Source: Planctomycetaceae bacterium (lineage in GTDB: Bacteria; Planctomycetota; Planctomycetia; Pirellulales; Thermoguttaceae). Taken from it: DNA of 12,603 nucleotides. The stretch lies in contig JAIRYX010000314.1 in NCBI GenBank assembly GCA_031267635.1, positions 1-12,603 on the forward strand, read 5' to 3'. The position numbers and the translations under genes are program-made. Shown in pieces: positions 1-6,742 of the stretch (positions within the stretch are counted from its first letter, which is position 1; the number at the start of each line of letters is the position of its first letter). The notes beneath the pieces were generated by a model that was given only the letters and a program-made list of their open reading frames with translations, ran no database searches and was not told the origin of the DNA.

Positions 1-515
1 GATTGATGTTGGGCGAGCCAGTCAAGATTCGCATACAACGAATCTTCATCAAACTTGCCCAACTCAAGAAAATCAATCTCATGATTTCGGGCAAGACGTG
101 TTGCGGAAAGTCGGGAACCTTGATCAATTGTTCGCGCAAGAACTTGCCAAAGGGCAAGCCGACCTTTGCGAGAATCACCAAGTGCATCGACAAGACCAAG
201 TTGTTTGGCTAAAAAATACAGCAACCAAACCGCACCGATGGATTTGCCCTGAACAATTTCCGGCGGTTTATTGCAGCATGAGTCGAAAGCCGGTTGAGGA
301 GGAACGGGAGTGACGAGGTTTTCTACGCATTGAGCCATGAAATGTTTATTTTTCAGAACAACAGCGAAGGCATCGCAATTCTTTTCGTCCCGACCGGTGA
401 TGTTGAGAATTGTCGTTTTGATAATTTTTTGACCTTCACGGCGGGATTGACGCAAAAAATAATGCGTATGCGTAACTCCTTTTTTATCGATACGGACGGA
501 CTTTTCAACGTACAT
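1..515 (-). CDS. IS1634-like family transposase, N-terminal part (runs off left edge)
   Basis: Reading the minus strand from the ATG at 515-513 gives 171 uninterrupted residues that run off the window edge. An in-frame TGA 11 codons upstream limits the start. The protein opens MYVEKSVRIDKKGVTHTHYF, then has LRQSRREGQKIIKTTILNI. That short basic beta-strand block followed by a 'reg..R...IlNlg'-like motif is typical of the N-terminus of IS1634/IS4-group DDE transposases. Further on are VWLLYFLAKQLGLVDALG (residues 96-113), ALWQVLARTI (121-130), SATRLARNHE (137-146) and DEDSLYANLDWLA (157-169), matching the family's helical pre-catalytic region with its 'lY..LD.L' motif. The catalytic DDE residues lie outside the window, so activity cannot be judged. 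There is no clear Shine-Dalgarno. I recognise the family by pattern; the exact IS is unknown. The plus-strand open frames over this stretch are shadows. Confidence 0.8.
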   Translation of the reverse strand, partial: MYVEKSVRIDKKGVTHTHYFLRQSRREGQKIIKTTILNITGRDEKNCDAFAVVLKNKHFMAQCVENLVTPVPPQPAFDSCCNKPPEIVQGKSIGAVWLLYFLAKQLGLVDALGDSRKGRLALWQVLARTIDQGSRLSATRLARNHEIDFLELGKFDEDSLYANLDWLAQHQ

Positions 516-957
516 CGGATTTTCTGTTATGGAAAAATAGGTTCATGTTGTTCGAGTAAGAAATGTCAGATGGGAACACCCCAATCCGAAACAAATCAAA
601 CCATCGCAACAAGATAATATAACTCACCGGGTACTTAAAACAATAGAAAAACAGAAAAGTTCCGAAAAATACAGAATAAAACAAAAATAATTTATATTTA
701 CTGGGTACTCTTTTTACAAAAACCCTTTATTTCAAGTACAAAACGAAAAATCGATCTGCATAAAAGGGAAATTCCGTTGTAATATCGTGTGTTAATATAG
801 AGAAAATATAATAAAAATACGCAGAATGAATTTTACTTCGGCTTTTTATATCGCGTTTTACGATATAAAAGTTAAGAACTCATGGACAAAAAAAGCCTCT
901 GTTTTATTGTAACGTTTACGATAATTTTTTGCCGGACAGGGAAGTTTAGGGCATATT
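516..957. other. AT-rich intergenic region between transposase and phosphatase operon
   Basis: I see no convincing gene here. It should contain the right end of the IS element, but the partner terminal repeat lies outside the window, so the boundary cannot be placed. A GGGTACT word occurs twice in direct orientation (629-635 and 703-709, within caccgggtactta and tactgggtactctt) and is a candidate for IS-end or insertion-site sequence. A hairpin lies at 842-871. The stretch probably carries the promoter of the downstream operon, but no -35/-10 pair stands out from the AT-rich background. Confidence 0.5.
842..871. promoter_or_regulatory. AT-rich inverted repeat upstream of the phosphatase operon
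   Basis: The left arm ctttttatatcg (842-853) pairs with the right arm cgatataaaag (861-871) around the loop cgtttta. It lies 87-116 bases upstream of the operon's first ATG. No other palindrome this good lies between the transposase and the operon, so it could be an operator or a structure in the leader. It could equally be the terminator-like edge of the IS region, although there is no U-tract on the plus side. Function is inferred from position only. Confidence 0.3.
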
Positions 958-2172
958 ATGAACGTTTTGAAATTCAAGACATCTGCTGCTATTCGGATAA
1001 TCTATAACTGTTTTATATTTTTGCAGTTATATTTTATTTCATCTACTGTTTGGGCTGCGGAATCAAATACGGGTACAGAAATCATAAAAGGACTAAACAA
1101 ACAATTTACCGCTAGTCCTAAACAACCGATTCCCTATTGGTTTCCTGTTACAGTTACGGTATTTATTTTACTTTTTGTGATTTGGGTAGTTTACAAGATT
1201 TATTCTTATTCTCAAAAAATTGATGCGGATAATCCTTGGAGTTTGTACAAACAACTTTGCAAAGTTCATCATTTAAGTTTTATCGAAAAACGAGTGATTT
1301 ATAAAGTATTACACGAAAATCAATTAAGTGATCCTTTGCCGCTTTTTGTCGAACCGGAATATTTGAAAAAAGCTATTAATGACGATTCCTTGAAAAATGA
1401 TCATGACATTATTCAAAACATTTTTGATAAATTATTTCAGCCGAAAGTTCAGCAACAGGCAAATCAATCTAATGGTAATAATGACTTACCAAGATCGCCG
1501 GAAGTTAAAGAATTATTTCCTGAACCACCAACCGAATCCGCTCGTGAAACTATGGAACAAATGCAATCCCAAGAAAAAAATATAAAAGAAGAAATTGCCG
1601 TTTCGACGCAACCATCCTACTCTGATTTTGAAAAAACGGAAATTGAAAAAATGCCTGATAAAAACGAAGAAAATATTTCTCTTGGAGCAACGCAGGAAGA
1701 AAATCCAATTTCCTTTGAACACGGGAAAAGCAATGGAAAAGTATTACTTTCACCTATTCCCGGCGGAAAAGCGTTTTTCTCATTGGCGGAACCAGTGGGA
1801 CAGATTTCTTCGGAAATAGCCGCTGTTGCTATTCAATATAATTTGTCCAACGGATACGGATTAAACAGCCGCTCATTTGAAAGTATTCATCGGCAACAGC
1901 ATGAAGCGGAATCGGAAATGTCGCCGCATTTGTTTCCTAAATCGCAAACGCCACCAACGATGGATGTTTTGTCGGAACAGCGAATTTCACGAACAGACAA
2001 ACACGCGGTTATTTCACCGACTCCAAAATATCTTCAAGAAAAACGATCTGCCGGAAACGAAAATACAAAAAACCGTTCAGAAAATATTGGGCGTCTTCAT
2101 TTGCCAAAATCCGGTGAAATGTTTACAATGGAAGACATTCATTTGTTGGAGTCCATTATTATGAAAAGATAG
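958..2172 (+). CDS. Membrane-anchored protein with disordered tail, first gene of phosphatase operon
   Basis: The protein has 404 residues and unknown function. The N-terminus has a signal-peptide-like segment (basic start, hydrophobic 10-31, cleavage-like VWAA at 31-34). A short acidic/polar spacer follows, then a clear transmembrane helix (about 61-81, PVTVTVFILLFVIWVVYKIY). The C-terminal part should therefore be cytoplasmic. Residues 91-161 form a compact helical domain (DNPWSLYKQLCKVHHLSFIE, then LPLFVEPEYL). It resembles, by eye, a short module that precedes PilZ or flagellar-type domains in some bacteria ('elC..h.Ls..er.ll..l....l.dP..LFv.P..l'); no PilZ domain follows here. From about 163 to 390 the chain is low-complexity, rich in E, K, N, Q, S and P, and looks disordered, ending in a short helix (MFTMEDIHLLESIIMKR). 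The ATG is preceded by tttaggg, a weak ribosome site. The stop lies 3 bases before the next gene, so the two are co-transcribed. Confidence 0.85.
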   Translation: MNVLKFKTSAAIRIIYNCFIFLQLYFISSTVWAAESNTGTEIIKGLNKQFTASPKQPIPYWFPVTVTVFILLFVIWVVYKIYSYSQKIDADNPWSLYKQLCKVHHLSFIEKRVIYKVLHENQLSDPLPLFVEPEYLKKAINDDSLKNDHDIIQNIFDKLFQPKVQQQANQSNGNNDLPRSPEVKELFPEPPTESARETMEQMQSQEKNIKEEIAVSTQPSYSDFEKTEIEKMPDKNEENISLGATQEENPISFEHGKSNGKVLLSPIPGGKAFFSLAEPVGQISSEIAAVAIQYNLSNGYGLNSRSFESIHRQQHEAESEMSPHLFPKSQTPPTMDVLSEQRISRTDKHAVISPTPKYLQEKRSAGNENTKNRSENIGRLHLPKSGEMFTMEDIHLLESIIMKR

Positions 2173-2175
2173 CAA

Positions 2176-3765
2176 ATGGCGGATCATGATTCGGATAAAT
2201 CGGAGCGTCTTGAAAACATACCGGAGCAAATTTCATCGACGGGCGATTCTTTTGTTATATCGTCATTGTCCGGTCAAGAAAATAGAACGCCAACAAATTA
2301 TCTTCGTAAATCCGTAAAACATACTGTTGTGCCGGCGTCAAACCGTTTTCTTGTTATGTTTGTCGGTGTAATCGGCGTACTTTTGATTGTTATGTCGATT
2401 GGTTTCGGAATTTTTTCCATTTTTGCGCCGTCCGATTATTCAGCGCAAGAAGAAATTGCACAGGAATTTCCGGGGATCAACGCAACTCTTGCCGCAAAAA
2501 ACATGGAAATTAACGAAGAACTCCTCACAATAATTCGCGAGGGAACATCGTTGAATCAATTGATGAACAAAAATATTTCCGTCGAAAACGACTTGCGGCA
2601 AATTTTAGCGGATTCTTTTCGTGAAGTTAATTGGGAAACGGAATTAAAATCGTTGCGGCGTGATGTTGCCAGAAATCCTTGGCAAATCGGATTGATGGGA
2701 CTTGAAAATCATCTGACCATGTTGCGGCATTACAACATCAGACGCCAACGCGTCCGGCAAATTCTTAACGATCCGGCAACTGATATGCAGCCGATTTACT
2801 CGAAAGATAAACATGGGTTCGGATTGAAAGAGGAAGATCGTGATTTGCTTTGGGGCTATACTCATCTCGAAGAATATGAAGTAGCCCGCGCGATGACCGG
2901 TTTGACGCTGGATCAGATAAGCGGTTTATCAAAAGCATCTGCAAAAACTGACACGAAAGCGGTTGAAACCAAACCGAACATTGCCGAAGCTGTCAATGCG
3001 TTGTGTTACATTTTGAAAACGGCGGAAATCGCGTCGCGTCAAAGGGAAATCAATTTACGGTTAACGGCTTTGTTCATTCGTGAAAATGCGTTGGATATAT
3101 TGCAAGCACTTGTCCGAAGCCCTGAATTTGACCGTGATGCCATGCAAAAAATTTTTCAATATCTGGAACGACAGATTCAGGAATGGCCGCCGGATACTTT
3201 GTTATTTGAGGGAGAGCGTACAAGCGGCGTTTGGTTTTATGAAGTTATAAGACGAGGTGGATTGTATGAAATTGCCGTGCCGGAAGATATAGCTGCGATT
3301 GAAAAAATCGGTTCGCCGTTCAGTATTGAACAAACGATGCGGAAACGATGCAATTCCGACGAACTCTTTTATTTACGACAGATCAACAAGCTCATCCAAA
3401 TCAATCGCCTTCCGTTGGAGAAACGTTTTGCATTGTTGACGCAATGGGAAGACGAAATTGAAACTTTGCGCAGCGACGTTGAAACGTACCCCATTGTAGC
3501 GGGAACTCTTCTTTTTCGGGACGTTCGCAAAATAATGCTGTGGTTGGCGGAAGATAGAACGCGCATTCAAGCATGGACGTTAGCGATAAGTAAAGCGATG
3601 GAGCAACCGACAGAAAAATATGAGATTCATCCTGTAACGGGACAACCGTTTCGTGTTAGTCGCACACAAGACGAGTATTATGGAGACGAGTTAATTTCCG
3701 TTTCATGGCAGGGTAACGCTTTGCCGATTGAAGTGCCGATGAAAAATCAATCTTCCAAGAAATAG
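2176..3765 (+). CDS. Single-span membrane protein with large extracytoplasmic domain, second gene of phosphatase operon
   Basis: The protein has 529 residues and I do not recognise a named family. Residues 1-56 are polar and presumably cytoplasmic. One strong transmembrane helix lies at about 57-84 (RFLVMFVGVIGVLLIVMSIG). The remaining ~445 residues would be outside the cytoplasm by the positive-inside rule (VKHTVVPASNR precedes the helix). That domain is almost wholly helical and rich in charged residues. Near the C-terminus (from 482) is YEIHPVTGQPFRVSRTQDEY. This resembles the 'DPf.GkPlrYr' motif that closes many planctomycete hypothetical proteins of pseudopilin-like or DUF1559-neighbour type. 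The ATG lies 3 bases after the upstream stop with no separate ribosome site, so translation is probably coupled. The next gene starts 3 or 21 bases downstream. A ligand-sensing or partner-binding role in the operon is inference only. Confidence 0.85.
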   Translation: MADHDSDKSERLENIPEQISSTGDSFVISSLSGQENRTPTNYLRKSVKHTVVPASNRFLVMFVGVIGVLLIVMSIGFGIFSIFAPSDYSAQEEIAQEFPGINATLAAKNMEINEELLTIIREGTSLNQLMNKNISVENDLRQILADSFREVNWETELKSLRRDVARNPWQIGLMGLENHLTMLRHYNIRRQRVRQILNDPATDMQPIYSKDKHGFGLKEEDRDLLWGYTHLEEYEVARAMTGLTLDQISGLSKASAKTDTKAVETKPNIAEAVNALCYILKTAEIASRQREINLRLTALFIRENALDILQALVRSPEFDRDAMQKIFQYLERQIQEWPPDTLLFEGERTSGVWFYEVIRRGGLYEIAVPEDIAAIEKIGSPFSIEQTMRKRCNSDELFYLRQINKLIQINRLPLEKRFALLTQWEDEIETLRSDVETYPIVAGTLLFRDVRKIMLWLAEDRTRIQAWTLAISKAMEQPTEKYEIHPVTGQPFRVSRTQDEYYGDELISVSWQGNALPIEVPMKNQSSKK

Positions 3766-3786
3766 TATTTGCCCGAAAAAATATGT

Positions 3787-5061
3787 ATGTCCAGCGATTA
3801 TATTCATGTCGATATTGAAATGGTGCAAAGCCCGAAGAAATCCGGGATGCCTTGCGGCGATGTGATTTCCTGCCGCCGTTCCAATGCGGGAACGCTTATA
3901 ATATGCGCCGACGGTCTTGGTTCGGGGATTCGCGCTCATATCGGCGCGCAAATGTGTGTTGCGCGGCTTTTTGAATCGGTTTCGCAAGGGTTTTCATTAC
4001 GAAAAGCGTTTTCAACAGTTGCCGCGACAATGCAGCAATCTCGTGATCCCGGCAAACCGTTTGCAGCGTTTTCTATCGCGCGAATCCGTTCCGACGGCAA
4101 CGCGACCGTTCTTTCGTATGATGCGCCTGCGCCTATTCTTGTTGGTCGACACGGTGCGTCCGCATTGGCAAATCGTCCCTTTTCTCTCCCGGGCGGATTG
4201 GCGATTGAAAGTAACTGTCAATTAGACGTGAATGAAGGAATTTTGCTGATGAGCGACGGCGTCACGCAATCAGGAATTGGTTACTCGCCTTTTTCCGAAT
4301 GGGGAACCGACGGCGTTGTCCGATTCGTTAGCGATTGTCTTGCGAGAAATTTGGAGCCGGCTTTGATTCCGCATCGTTTACATCAAGAAGCACTACAACG
4401 TTGGCAAGGATTATTCAGCGAGCAAAATCAACTTCAAACAACGCATTTCGCAACACATTTTTCGCCTTATTCAATGAAGGAACAGAATAACGGATACTAT
4501 GGAAAACCGCAAAAAACAATTCCACGAAGCGATTATGGCGACGATTGCAGTCTTATTTTGGCTTATTGCCGAAACGGTCAGACGCTGAATATTTTGACCG
4601 GTCCTCCATGCAATAGCGATGTTGACAAAGATATTGTCAGGCAATTCTTGGAACTGCCGGGAATCAAGGCAGTTTGCGGAGGAACAACGGCGGGGATTGT
4701 GGCGCGATACCTTGACGAAGCGTTACAAGTAGAACAAGAACCGACCAGCAACATTGCGCCGCCGCGCTACGCGATTAACGGCATTGATCTTGTTACGGAA
4801 GGATCAATTACGCTCAACCAGGTTTATAACATTATGGACGAAGATGTTTCCAAGTTGAATGAAGACAGCGGCGTCACTGAATTACGTCTTCTTTTTAGCG
4901 TTGCCGACCGCGTACATTTCATTGTCGGCGGTGCGGAAAATAACGCGAATCAAGATATTTCTTTCTTACAAAGAGGCGTCCTTTCCCGAAAAGTTCTTGT
5001 TCCTCACCTCATTGACCGTCTCGAAAAAGAAGGAAAACTTGTTACGGTCAAGTATGTTTAG
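3787..5061 (+). CDS. SpoIIE/PP2C-family serine phosphatase, [FeFe]-hydrogenase-associated type
   Basis: This is a predicted metal-dependent phosphoserine/threonine phosphatase acting in the cytoplasm (no signal peptide or helix). Numbering from an alternative TTG at 3769, the metal-binding acidic motifs are ADGLGSG (47-53), LMSDGVTQSG (160-169) and DDCSLI (258-263), the usual SpoIIE order. An insertion of roughly 45 residues (211-255, polar, Q/N-rich) lies before the last motif. After the phosphatase domain comes a second module: LTGPPCNSDVDKDIV (276-290), KAVCGGTTAGIVARYL (300-315) and NGIDLVTEGSITLNQVY (337-353). I know this GPP...CGGTTA...IDLVTEG tail from SpoIIE proteins encoded beside sensory or bifurcating [FeFe]-hydrogenases. 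The ATG at 3787 is chosen because it is the first ATG and leaves a normal 21-base gap. The TTG at 3769 would add six residues. It closes the three-gene operon. No hydrogenase is present in the window, and the phosphatase's substrate is unknown. Confidence 0.85.
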   Translation: MSSDYIHVDIEMVQSPKKSGMPCGDVISCRRSNAGTLIICADGLGSGIRAHIGAQMCVARLFESVSQGFSLRKAFSTVAATMQQSRDPGKPFAAFSIARIRSDGNATVLSYDAPAPILVGRHGASALANRPFSLPGGLAIESNCQLDVNEGILLMSDGVTQSGIGYSPFSEWGTDGVVRFVSDCLARNLEPALIPHRLHQEALQRWQGLFSEQNQLQTTHFATHFSPYSMKEQNNGYYGKPQKTIPRSDYGDDCSLILAYCRNGQTLNILTGPPCNSDVDKDIVRQFLELPGIKAVCGGTTAGIVARYLDEALQVEQEPTSNIAPPRYAINGIDLVTEGSITLNQVYNIMDEDVSKLNEDSGVTELRLLFSVADRVHFIVGGAENNANQDISFLQRGVLSRKVLVPHLIDRLEKEGKLVTVKYV

Positions 5062-5123
5062 AATAAATGCCAAAGTATTTAGCCAACCTTTTCGTATTGT
5101 AGCCGAGACTATACGACGTTTTC

Positions 5124-5166
5124 TGCTTATTTCACATTTGGGGGAAGGATTGATTTATAACATACT
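5124..5166 (+). repeat. Inverted repeat A, left copy flanking ispD
   Basis: This 43-bp copy begins tgcttatttcacattt and continues with gattgatttataa. It matches the reverse complement of 6544-6587. The first 16 bases and a 13-base block are identical, differing mainly in the purine-rich centre (gggggaag versus agagagag) and by one base of length. Together the copies bracket about 1.46 kb containing ispD. Confidence 0.8.
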
Positions 5167-5249
5167 GTAGGGAACTTCTAAAAAACTCATTTTCAACAAA
5201 TTTGACTGTAATACAAAGTCATGTAATTTCACTTGACATTTTTTATATC

Positions 5250-5278
5250 AAGGGCAATGTTGTGACTTGGTAATAGTT
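5250..5278 (+). repeat. Direct repeat B, left copy
   Basis: The 29-bp segment (aagggcaatgttgtgacttg, then gtaatagtt) matches 6466-6494 in the same orientation at 26 of 29 positions. It lies 40 bases past the stop codon of ispD. Similarity fades to the right but a gtgcg word recurs at the same distance in both copies, so the true repeat may be longer. Confidence 0.75.
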
Positions 5279-5318
5279 GGCATGTTTTGGTGCGCATAAA
5301 AAATGTAAGAAAATGGTT

Positions 5319-6074
5319 CTATTTTAAAAACTGTTCCGCAATAAGCAAATCGGTTGCGGTCGTAATTTTGATATTGGAGCGGTCAGATGGAACAATTTTT
5401 ACAGAATGACCGAGATTTTCAACCAATTGCGAATCGTCTGTAATATTTGTTACGTTTTTACGGCAAGCATAGGCGTCCATAATTAATTCTCTTTGAAAGA
5501 CTTGCGGCGTTTGTGCTTCCCATAAGTTATCACGAGAAATTGTTTCGGCAATGTCGTTTGTCGTGAGATCTTGGTTGTTTTTCTTGATTTGTACTGACGA
5601 AACCGTTCGCTTAATTGTTCCAACAAGCGGGGATGCGAGAATTGCCGCTCCGAATTGTTCCGCCGTTTGAAAAACTTCATCAATTTGTTGCTGTGTAACG
5701 CAAGGTCTTGCAACGTCGTGAATCGCGACAAAATCAATCTCGCGACGTACGTGTTTCAAAGCATTCTCGACTGATTCGAAACGTTCATTTCCGCCCGCGA
5801 CCAATTCCAAATGCCATTGTTTGATTTGTTCCGAAAATTTTGTTTTAAAAAATAAAAGATCGTCAGGAGCAACCACAATGATAATTTGAATAACACGTTT
5901 ATCTGTTGCGAACATTGACGCACTGTGTTTCCAAACTGGTTGCCCGCAAAGTTGCGTGAACGGCTTTTTCTCCGAAATATCCTTTGCGCAAGTCATATTT
6001 TTTGATTGATTGAATCTTATGCTTTTTCCTGCGGCAACAAGAATCACAGAAAAACGATTGAGAAAAGTCATCAT
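5319..6074 (-). CDS. ispD: 2-C-methyl-D-erythritol 4-phosphate cytidylyltransferase
   Basis: The enzyme joins CTP and 2-C-methyl-D-erythritol 4-phosphate to give CDP-ME, the third step of the MEP isoprenoid pathway, in the cytoplasm. At 251 residues it is slightly longer than the usual ~230. Visible family motifs, in order, are AAGKSIR (14-20, CTP-binding loop), KKPFTQLCGQPVWKHS (36-51), GGNERFESVENAL (94-106), HDVARP (119-124), TIK (153-155), WEAQTPQVF (185-193), TDDSQLVE (212-219) and NIKITTATDL (234-243). About 14 extra residues (roughly 22-35) sit between the nucleotide loop and the conserved lysine; planctomycete enzymes have a related but shorter spacer. Either of the first two ATGs could start it. 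No Shine-Dalgarno is visible. It is a lone gene: its usual partner ispF is not adjacent, and the region is bracketed by repeats. Confidence 0.93.
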   Translation of the reverse strand: MMTFLNRFSVILVAAGKSIRFNQSKNMTCAKDISEKKPFTQLCGQPVWKHSASMFATDKRVIQIIIVVAPDDLLFFKTKFSEQIKQWHLELVAGGNERFESVENALKHVRREIDFVAIHDVARPCVTQQQIDEVFQTAEQFGAAILASPLVGTIKRTVSSVQIKKNNQDLTTNDIAETISRDNLWEAQTPQVFQRELIMDAYACRKNVTNITDDSQLVENLGHSVKIVPSDRSNIKITTATDLLIAEQFLK

Positions 6075-6240
6075 AATAAAATCGGTTCATCCGACAAGTT
6101 CATACCTTATTCGTTAGCATTTAAAAAGCGGACGCCTTGCTACAATAAAATGTCCGCTCAAGAGATATTATATCATATGCTCGGAACTCGTGGCTACCGG
6201 TCGATTAAAAATCCCGTTGTCGTCGGCGGGATGGAGTTTT

Positions 6241-6458
6241 CTATTGAAGCAAACGATAGCGAAATTCGCTGTTCCCGATCGTCGCTAAATCCACAACAAG
6301 CATCCTGGACGCTCCTCGCGTCCAAGTTGTATCCAATGAAAATTGAATTGTCGCAATCTTATCAGCCACAAGTTCATTTGGTTCACAAGCCAAGCAGCAC
6401 AACAAGGCGAATACGAAAAATGCCCCAAACTGTAACGTAGTTCCATCGTTGTTTTCAT
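6241..6458 (-). pseudogene. Probable frameshifted remnant of a small exported or lipoprotein gene
   Basis: On the minus strand, MKTTMELRYSLG from the ATG at 6458 runs into a four-base C/G tract (plus positions 6423-6426). Reading on in the next frame gives AFFVFALLCCLACEPNEL, a hydrophobic segment ending in a cysteine, then VADKIATIQFSLDTTWTRGA and a stop at 6241-6243. One extra G in the tract would fuse the two parts into a ~72-residue protein with a basic start, hydrophobic core and lipobox-like LAC (the -3 position is C, not the preferred L). Beyond the stop, coding-like text continues in other frames, suggesting further decay. I do not recognise a family. A sequencing error in the G tract would make the short gene intact. 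Confidence 0.3.
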
Positions 6459-6465
6459 TTTAACG

Positions 6466-6494
6466 AAGGGCAATTTCGTGACTTGGTACTAGTT
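6466..6494 (+). repeat. Direct repeat B, right copy
   Basis: The 29-bp copy (aagggcaatttcgtgacttg, then gtactagtt) matches 5250-5278 at 26 of 29 positions and in the same orientation. It overlaps the palindrome at 6482-6500 and lies 50 bases before the right copy of inverted repeat A. In the left copy the A and B elements also lie together, but in the opposite order. Confidence 0.75.
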
Positions 6495-6500
6495 ACCAAG
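6482..6500. promoter_or_regulatory. Operator-like palindrome within repeat B
   Basis: Perfect 7-base arms cttggta and taccaag surround a 5-base spacer, ctagt. The left copy of repeat B keeps only the left arm intact (cttggtaatagttggcatg). It could be a protein-binding site or a relic of repeat ends. It is more than 300 bases from mqnE, so control of that gene is unlikely. Confidence 0.3.
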
Positions 6501-6543
6501 CCGCCGTGCGGATTTATTTGGGTTGGGCAACTGAATATTTACC

Positions 6544-6587
6544 AGTATTTTATAAATCAATCCCTCTCTCTAAATGTGAAATAAGCA
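6544..6587 (-). repeat. Inverted repeat A, right copy flanking ispD
   Basis: The 44-bp segment on the minus strand begins tgcttatttcacattt and ends in gatttataaaatact. It pairs with 5124-5166 as an inverted repeat. The similarity continues loosely beyond the outer edge (ttttgttgc here, ttttctgc on the left), so the copies may be slightly longer. Confidence 0.8.
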
Positions 6588-6708
6588 ACAAAATACCTTA
6601 ACTTGAAACGGCTGCGGTCTGCGCTTACTCGTCAATTGCCGCTCATTGATTCCTCCTGTCCCTCAAGTTCTGCTTGCTCCTTTCCTTGACTCTCATTTGC
6701 GGCGGCTC

Positions 6709-6737
6709 TTGCCGATGATGCAATAATTTGTCATAAT
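6709..6737 (+). promoter_or_regulatory. Candidate sigma-70-type promoter for mqnE
   Basis: TTGCCG (6709-6714) and CATAAT (6732-6737) match the -35 and -10 consensus at 4 and 5 of 6 positions with a 17-base spacer. They lie about 75 bases upstream of the mqnE start. It is the best pair in this gap, but planctomycete promoters are poorly constrained and such matches arise by chance in AT-rich DNA. Confidence 0.35.
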
Positions 6738-6742
6738 AAAAA

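Larger units (their letters stand above)
5062..5318. other. Intergenic region after the phosphatase operon, carrying repeat copies
   Basis: The stretch separates the convergent phosphatase operon and ispD. It holds one copy of each of two repeats listed separately (5124-5166 and 5250-5278). A weak inverted repeat, cttgacat ... atatcaag (5232-5251), lies just before the second copy. I see no GC-rich terminator hairpin with a T-tract for either transcription unit, and no gene. Confidence 0.5.

Noticed and set aside
882..998. Short plus-strand open frame (MDKKSLCFIVTFTIIF...) overlapping the start of the 958 gene
   Set aside because: It overlaps the well-supported downstream gene in another frame, has no ribosome site and ends in unprotein-like sequence; the hydrophobic start is likely chance in AT-rich DNA.
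6006..6440. Plus-strand open frame of 144 codons opposite ispD's start and into the gap
   Set aside because: The first part is antisense to ispD. The rest (from 6151) has no ribosome site or recognisable motif and opposes a more protein-like minus-strand remnant.
6486..6600. Plus-strand frame GTSYQAAVRIYLGWATEYLP across repeats B and A
   Set aside because: It is short, has no start codon, and lies wholly in repeat sequence whose other copies have shifted frames.
6634..6660. Consensus-like AGGAGG followed by ATG on the minus strand
   Set aside because: The reading frame ends after four codons (MSGN), so it is not a gene start.
6632..6730. Minus-strand open frame reading ARAAANESQGKEQAELEG near the mqnE promoter
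   Set aside because: It looks somewhat coding-like, but is only about 32 codons, has no start codon, and shows no homology I can recognise.
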